Source: Ambrosia x helenae (Eukaryota; Streptophyta; Magnoliopsida; Asterales; Asteraceae). From it: a stretch of 64,000 bases of DNA. Below the pieces are notes generated by a model. It did not search any database, was not told the origin of the DNA, and saw only the letters and a program-made list of their open reading frames with translations. The stretch is from contig JAUTDX010007468.1 in NCBI GenBank assembly GCA_030844895.1, positions 39,808 to 103,807 on the forward strand, written 5' to 3'. The translations under genes and the position numbers were made by a program. Shown here piece by piece: positions 58,209 through 64,000 of this stretch (position 1 is its first letter; the number at the start of each line of letters is the position of its first letter).

Positions 58209-58512
58209 GACTTGAAGAATCGAAAATAAGGAAGAACTATATATCTGACAATTAGGAAAATCGAAGAACTGTTGTATAGATTGATTATCTTATGATTGTT
58301 ATGAAAATGAGGAAGAATTAGTTATATTAGGATGATAATCTTTCATAAAAATCCAGAATACAGATGCTAAATTAAAGGGATATGATAATTAATGGATATG
58401 ATAAAAAGTCTATCATGCCCTTCATCTAAAGATTTATTAAGATTTGATCCAACGGTTGAAAACACTTCCTACACTTCCTACACAAAACTATTTTCCTACC
58501 GGATCCTCTACC

Positions 58513-58566
58513 TATATATATATATATATAATACCATATATATATAATATATATATAATATATATT
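58513..58566. repeat. (TA)n microsatellite, right border of the 9.9-kb element
   Basis: TA run with TAA interruptions. Confidence 0.85.
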
Positions 58567-58613
58567 GTAAATATTTTTAAAAGGTAAAACATCAACCAAT
58601 TTTTTTTTTGTAA

Positions 58614-58660
58614 CTAGTATGAAACCCGCGCGAATGCGCGGGAGTGACACTTTGCATTGC
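58614..58660 (-). mobile_element. Helitron-like 3' terminus
   Basis: On the minus strand CCCGCGCATTCGCGCGGG forms a GC hairpin, followed by TTTCATA and CTAG then T. A hairpin about 7-12 nt before CTRR at an A/T junction is the Helitron 3' signature. The element would extend rightward; its 5' TC end was not located. Confidence 0.5.
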
Positions 58661-59960
58661 AGTATTTATTTCAAATTCGTATAATATTTGTTGTACCATC
58701 ATTGCGCTGGATATACAACATAAGCGTTACACATGTCTAGTAACTACAAAGATTAACATTCAAGATATAAACTACTTCAAGAAACATTTGATAAAATAAA
58801 GTAACACATGAAATGAAAACTAAGTACTAATAAACATAAAGGTTGACAACTAAAATCTCAAGCGTGATCTGCTTGAATCATGAGATCAATTTAGTCCATA
58901 CGCCTTCTAAATCTACATGATCTTTTCTATATTGTATGTCCCACCGTTCAGCATCAAGAGTGATCCTTGAATTTCATGTAAATATCATCATGTTTGATTA
59001 TTACATCTTTTGGAGGATGGATGAGTTTATAATAAAAATCTAGAACAAATTCTTGCTTCCAATCCATCTTTAACATTTTCAGCGGACACATATATTTTTA
59101 TTTTCTTGTTATTGATTTGCAAAGTCAACATGAATAATTAAAATTAAGAAAAATCATATCATAACCGACTAAATTAAATGAAAAGTTACTGGAATGAACA
59201 AAATAAAATACGATACTAAAAATAACACAAATTTTAAAGAAACATATAATATAAAACCGCATGAAATATGTTGCGCTTCTGAATTGACACCCGAAATATC
59301 TTAAATGGAGTTTCCAGTTTAGTAATTGAATCTGCAGTATCATCAAATACGTCTTCTTTGTCATTTTTATAAGAACTATCTAGATCAATAACTTGACTCT
59401 ATTTCCATTTAGAAGCCTCCTGGATCCTTCCTATTAATTGCATGCATCCGATCCTTAAAAAATTCAAAATATTTATTATACAAGTTAATAGACGATGAAA
59501 TAAATATTAATATTAATATTACATGTTCACTATATTCACATTGACGATCAGATTTGTATGGACTAAACATTGCACCATAGGAAATAATCAGATTTGTATG
59601 ACTAAACATTGCACCATAGAAATAATCTCAACACTATTATCACCATTATCCTGTAATAAAACACATACAATATACCAAATAAAATAACAACCATGTTAAT
59701 ACCAAATGTAAAACATTAGTAAATACAACCTTAGACGCTACTTTAGACGCTTGTATGACTATTGGTTTGTTCAATTATGTATGTTTTTCATCTAAATGAA
59801 TCTGCAAAACCAAGAAGCTAACACTTAAATGACTAATATATGTAATAAAATGTAAAATTAGTAAAACGGGATATTGGGATGAATGAAAACCACACACTAA
59901 CAAAGAATGAGCAACCCTAAGTGTAAATTTTAAAACTAAAATGAGATAAAATGCAATAGT
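58660..59960. other. AT-rich DNA, probably interior of Helitron-like sequence
   Basis: No RepHel or other coding seen. It contains a local tandem duplication of about 43 bp (AATCAGATTTGTATG.ACTAAACATTGCACCATAG type, 59547-59629). Confidence 0.4.
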
Positions 59961-59978
59961 ATAATTAGATGATGGAAT

Positions 59979-60276
59979 CCATTCATAGTGGTGGAGTGGC
60001 TTTTGTTTCACCTATGTGATCAAAGGTTCGATCCTCACTTCCAACATTTATGGTTTGGTATCCGGGTGAATATCGAATACGGGTGGCGCCGGTTCGAATC
60101 TGACGGGCGGCGAGGTTTTACCGAGTTCTATAACACTGTCGTGCCTTCGGGCGGGTGGGGCTCGGGTTTCCGCGCATCGAGAGAAGGCGGGGACTGCTGG
60201 AGGTCGAGTAGTCGATTCTTGAGCATGGCGCCCCGCAAGGGTGGTTGCCACATAGTTTTTCACCAATTAAAAAAAA
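59979..60276 (+). mobile_element. SINE with two B-box motifs, about 298 bp
   Basis: A-box-like TAGTGGTGGAGTGGC (59987-60001), B box AAAGGTTCGATCCTCACTTC (about 60022-60041), and a second B-box-like GCCGGTTCGAATCTGACGG at about 60088-60106. The body is GC-rich (GGCGCCCCGCAAGGGTGG) and the tail is an A-run. Target duplication AATTAGATGATRGAAT flanks it (59963-59978 and 60277-60292, one mismatch). Open frames over it are artefacts of its GC content. Confidence 0.8.
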
Positions 60277-60454
60277 ATTAGATGATAGAATAAAATGCAA
60301 TATTGTGACAATACATTGGACTCATCATTCCATGTGATCTTTATTTTTTCGTTTTGGTTTTAAACTAAAAAAAGCAGGAAACATGAGTCAGCTGACGGGG
60401 TCATTTGGTTTCTCTCTCTAAATTAAGTAATTAACGTTCCACTCTTTTTAATTA

Positions 60455-60490
60455 TTAAGTAAAAAACCCGCGCGAAGCCGCGACGGCAAC
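60455..60490 (-). mobile_element. Second, degraded Helitron-like 3' terminus
   Basis: On the minus strand GTCGCGGCTTCGCGCGGG then TTTTTTACTTAAT resembles the terminus at 58614 but with an imperfect hairpin and CTTA instead of CTAG. Same orientation as the first. Confidence 0.4.
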
Positions 60491-62840
60491 AATTCTATTC
60501 GTTTATCAATTCTCTCGTGAGTAGTAGTTTTCTAAGTCGCGTTAGTGGTGTGGTCTATGTGTCCTTGTAACCATGAAACCCTCGTTTTCTTACACCTTTA
60601 AGGTTATGACAAAAATCATTGTAATTTAAAAATAAGAAACGCCTTCATGTTATAAAAGTTTCTAATAGTTGTATTATCGGTAGCAAAAACATGATAAGTT
60701 AATATATAAGAGCTTTGACTACATCGGATTTTTAAACTCGTGCCACATCAACATGTCCAGAAAGTGTAGTTAATTTTTGTGTGTGCAAATTGACAGTGTA
60801 TGAATAAAAAGACACAAGATGTGGATTCTAATGGATTTGAAAGTCAAATGCATACACATTAGGAGAGTTAAAAGAATAGTGAAGACTTTAGCACCAACAT
60901 ACATGTTGACATGCTATGAACATGCTACAACTTAGCATTATATAGTGTCTTTAGGACTTGTTGAAACTTGAATGGAAAGAATCGTTTTGCTTAGCACCTG
61001 TGAAAAGTAAAGTTGACATGATAATTGATTTCTACTTGTAACACATCAGGCAATAGATAAAAAAACGTCAACACAAGGAAATATAATGGTCATTTGCCCT
61101 CAAAACTTCAAGGTCAAAGCTTTACATACAAACTGTTTAAATTTATATCATTAATAGCTATTGAATGAGTATCAAATGGTTCAAGTTTCGGCCCATCAGA
61201 CTCTCCACTTTTGCTTAATGGGTCAAAGGGGTAAACATGCAAAAAAAACAGTAGGTTGATGGTCCAAACATTATATCTCAAATATGATAAATTCCACCAA
61301 GATGCAACAGCAACCTCACAAACGATCATTAGTTATCAGTTGCAACAACAATATGTGCGTGAAAGCCCAAAAATGAAAAGAAGCTATAAGCACAAAATCA
61401 AGGAAAATCAGACAGTGAGGTAATTCTCTACTTACAAGAAAGTTACCTGGAAATAATCAAATGAAAATTTGACCAAGAAATCAAACCTAAGAAACATATT
61501 GTTGCTTATATCAAAATCAGCTTGCGTACTAAAAGTTATATGTTTCAACTCTTTTGACCTACAACCCCACTCTACCCAGCCCCTAGCTTTGTCCAAAATA
61601 TTGTTTAATTGTTATAATTAAAAATTTTGTTTCACAAATACACTTTGGGAGAATGTAAAACCCCAAACCTGTTTCTTTTTTGCTAATTTGGTTAGTTGAC
61701 CCGTTTGACCCTTTGGAGATAAAATATACCAAAAGGCAGGGTTTTTTTTTGAGTTTATAACAATACCAATTTGAACAATTCAAAACAAAAATGTGGTCCA
61801 TATGGTAATTTACGTATCAAAACATTGTTAACCCATTTGATCCTTTGGAGATAAAATATTTATATACCACCAGGCTGCTTTAGATAATTTATTATGATGA
61901 TCCAGGCAAATCTTAGGTAAACACTATTATCTTACTCTTTTTAACACCCAAGTTTTTTCTAATAATAATGGTACCATTTTTATCTACTCAAATCAACTAT
62001 GAAACATAAATAGGTTGCTTGTTTGATTGACAAAATATTATGTAGATAGAAAAAAACATAAGCAAAATTGCCTTTTGACCTCTTTACTAACCTTCTTCTC
62101 TAAGGAAAAAAAAAACAGAATTAAAGCTCCATTACAAGTATAACAACTTATATGATTAAAGAAAAATAACAAAAAACAAAAACATACCCGTGCAATGACA
62201 AGAGCATGTTCAAAAAGTCATAGTATCAACTCCATTAGGTTACAAAAAGGGTAAAAGTTAATTATATATTACCTTTGGACAATCATAGCATTGCAGCTCG
62301 TATGAAACTCATAATCCGATCCCTAGTAATCAACCAGAAGCAAAATTTATTCATCCAAACATTATAAAACAATTACTCATGGAGCCCTTTTACCAGGCCA
62401 CCTTGTATAAACAAAGGAATCTTGACTTACTCATGTTTGAGGAGAAGTATCAGTAACTTGGCCTAGATTCAGTTGCAACTTATTAGACGAAAGGCGCGTC
62501 TCACCAGTCGCAACCTACTTAGGGCGCCTCAACGCATAGGAGGGCGCCTCGCGCGCTTTTGACAACATAGATATAAATAACAATAACAATAACAACAATT
62601 ATAATAATAATACTTTGGATTTAAGAAATGATGAACTATACCTTGTTCAACAGGTAAATATGCAATCTAGGATTGCTTTTGAGCATGGGTTTTTGTGGGC
62701 TGCAGGCATTACACATAAATGATTTGTTATTTCCGTGAAGGACAATCTTTTCATAAGCAAATAAAAAAAATTTAGAAAATTTAAATAACTTATATATATT
62801 AAAAAAACTAAAAAAAATGCAAGAAAGTGAAGAAATCAAA
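60491..62840. other. AT-rich DNA, no supported gene
   Basis: No exon or bounded element recognised. GCGCCTC repeats near 62492-62557 look like a fragment of a dispersed repeat. GACCCGTTTGACCCTTTGG and AACCCATTTGATCCTTTGG (about 61696 and 61831) are a diverged duplication. Some of this may be former intron sequence of the kinase remnant. Confidence 0.4.
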
Positions 62841-62850
62841 CAAAGCCCAC

Positions 62851-63169
62851 CTAAAATTGCACCGTAGTTAATGTTGGCATACAGCTCCTCGCGAGTAAGA
62901 CTCCCCCATAACACGGTCTTAAAGGAGCAAACATCAACCTGTTACATTGCAAAATAAAACAAAACATATACAGCATCAATAAACAAACAAAAAAGTTGGG
63001 CGTTATACAAAATGCACAATTGAAGCTCTAAAGGGGCATTTTTTGCCTTTTCAAAAACTTTATTGGTGTCAACATTCAATAAATCAGGCACCATACAAGG
63101 CAGGACTCCCCTATTTCCTCCTGAAACCAAAGTGTTTCCCTTGATTTTTGATAGCCCAAAGTCACCCAC
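62851..63169 (-). pseudogene. Raf-like MAPKKK kinase-domain fragment (two exons), decayed
   Basis: Exon 63169-63047 encodes VGDFGLSKIKGNTLVSGG then NRGVLPCMVPDLLN, the DFG motif and activation segment of a plant Raf-like kinase. Exon 62938-62851 encodes VDVCSFKTVLWGSLTREELY then ANINYGAIL, the following helix region. An intron of about 108 bp separates them with an intact AG acceptor but a GC in place of the GT donor. Conserved positions are altered: the APE-type motif reads VPD, and the expected tryptophan before it is cysteine. No upstream catalytic-loop exon or downstream exon is visible in the window, so this is a decayed or partial duplicate. More exons could lie beyond 64000. Confidence 0.65.
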
Positions 63170-63318
63170 CTGCATAAGCATGGAGTTTAAAAATGTCATT
63201 AAACAATTAAAAAAAAACAACCGAATACATAAAAAGCATAATACTTCAAGTGATACTAATTTCAGTCAAAACTACATGAATTTCTAACAATGAAAGTAAA
63301 AAAAAAAAACTATACTTA

Positions 63319-63655
63319 GACCATGCGTAGTGGGGGGCTTTATATATAAAGCCCCCTTTTCTGATTGGTCCACGTGGCAGCTGAGTCAACATGGAGAGAT
63401 AAAGTGAAAAAAGGTTGTAGTGGTGGGGCTTTATATATCAATATTTTATTATATCTTTTAAAGTGAAAAAATAATAAAATAATAAGAGAGAGAGAGAGAA
63501 TCTGATGTGGCATCATCTGATTGGTGGGGGAGTTTGTAATCAGGCGCTATATCTATATAGCCAAACTTGATTTTGGAAAAAATGGAGCCCCCCGTTTCGG
63601 TGTACAGGGGCGCTATTTTTTTCCCCCACTATCACACGCCCCACTACATGGGGTC
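63319..63655. mobile_element. PIF/Harbinger (Tourist-like) MITE, 337 bp
   Basis: Inverted ends GACCATGCGTAGTGGGG and the complement of CCCCACTACATGGGGTC, with a 3-bp TTA target duplication (63316-63318 and 63656-63658). A second inverted pair GGGGGCTTTATATATAAAGC occurs near the left end. Contains a GA run (63486-63499). Confidence 0.75.
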
Positions 63656-63658
63656 TTA

Positions 63659-64000
63659 AGCATTGTTCAAGGCGTGATGTGGAGGGTTCTAAGAAAAATT
63701 ATATGCAAGATAAGAATAAAAATAAGGTTACAATTGTATTAATTCAGTTTATGAATTATGGAACATGAATAAGCACACATATATTTAAAGAAAACTGGAC
63801 TTGTTGAGTATTATTTATGCATTATACAAACCAGGGGCTTAAATCATAAAAAAAAGATATTAGCAACAAATTAAAAGCTTATTTACCGTTGGGTTGTATC
63901 TGTAAAAGAGTTGCTTAGGTTATTGTACTATGGAATCTTTCCACCATTTTTCACAATAATGCACACTTATAAAAAGACAAGTGTGCAAATCTTTCAATAA
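63659..64000. other. AT-rich flank, nothing recognised
   Basis: No exon or element recognised before the window ends. Confidence 0.4.

Larger units (their letters stand above)
48586..58512. mobile_element. Autonomous-like Mutator-type transposon, 9.93 kb, inserted in (TA)n
   Basis: Inverted ends of about 70 bp: TAGGAAAATAGTTTTGTGTA then GGAAGTGTAGGAAGTG and TTTTCAACCGTT on both sides (48601-48651 and its complement in 58445-58498). Outer tips are GGTAGGGTTCC at the left and, inverted, GGTAGAGGATCC at the right. TA runs lie on both sides. Two genes converge: a ULP-like gene on plus (49080-53869) and a FAR1/MuDR-type transposase on minus (58208-54671). The convergent layout, each gene starting next to a terminal repeat, recalls maize MuDR. 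Motif AAAACACT/AGTGTTTT is scattered through introns and flanks. Any classical 9-bp duplication would be hidden in the TA run. Confidence 0.85.

Noticed and set aside
60048..60266. GC-rich open frames around 60.0-60.3 kb as a gene
   Set aside because: They fall wholly within a SINE with target duplications.

Overview
The window looks like nuclear DNA of a flowering plant, very probably a eudicot. It is AT-rich, has intron-split genes with GT-AG junctions, and is dominated by transposons. Asteraceae is my guess from the repeat style only; nothing in the window proves it. Host coding content is small: two tandem glycine/serine-rich secreted protein genes (minus strand, ATGs near 8.09 and 11.01 kb), one 14-exon HAD-type 5'-nucleotidase gene (minus, 17.22-21.69 kb) and a decayed Raf-like kinase fragment (minus, 62.85-63.17 kb).

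From 0 to 17 kb: the 3' end of a broken Ty1/copia element with its LTR, a hAT-type element, a solo LTR, SINEs, a truncated LINE, the two glycine-rich genes, a GC-rich broken coding remnant near 12 kb, and a non-autonomous Mutator-like element (14.4-16.2 kb) carrying a nested hAT element. From 17 to 25 kb: the nucleotidase gene with a PIF/Harbinger MITE in intron 3, a hAT element just upstream of it, a foldback MITE and a rearranged copia fragment.

From 25.26 to 58.57 kb the DNA is mostly one mosaic of elements inserted in (TA)n microsatellites. Each begins just after a TA run with GG.. and ends ..CC before another TA run. They range from about 330-bp MITEs through 2.4, 2.9 and 5.6 kb elements to a 9.93-kb element (48586-58512). 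That largest element has two genes pointing toward each other: a FAR1/MuDR-type DDE transposase (minus) and a roughly 1000-codon gene ending in a C48/ULP-like protease domain (plus). A 426-bp MITE only 3.5 kb away has nearly the same termini, which suggests a non-autonomous derivative. Several families carry their own iterated short palindrome. Nested solo LTRs with 5-bp target duplications (28055-33948 containing 29549-31226; also 45144-48059) and a Mutator-like element with a perfect 9-bp duplication (32115-33768) interrupt the mosaic.

A technical theme: both genes of the 9.93-kb element lose frame by single missing bases, which for the plus-strand gene fall in A-runs within four exons. The nucleotidase exon 13 has a -1/+1 pair. 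Splice sites are otherwise intact, so homopolymer miscalls in a long-read assembly are as likely as real decay. From 58.6 kb to the end: Helitron-like 3' ends, a SINE with two B-box motifs, AT-rich sequence without genes, the kinase remnant and a Tourist-type MITE.
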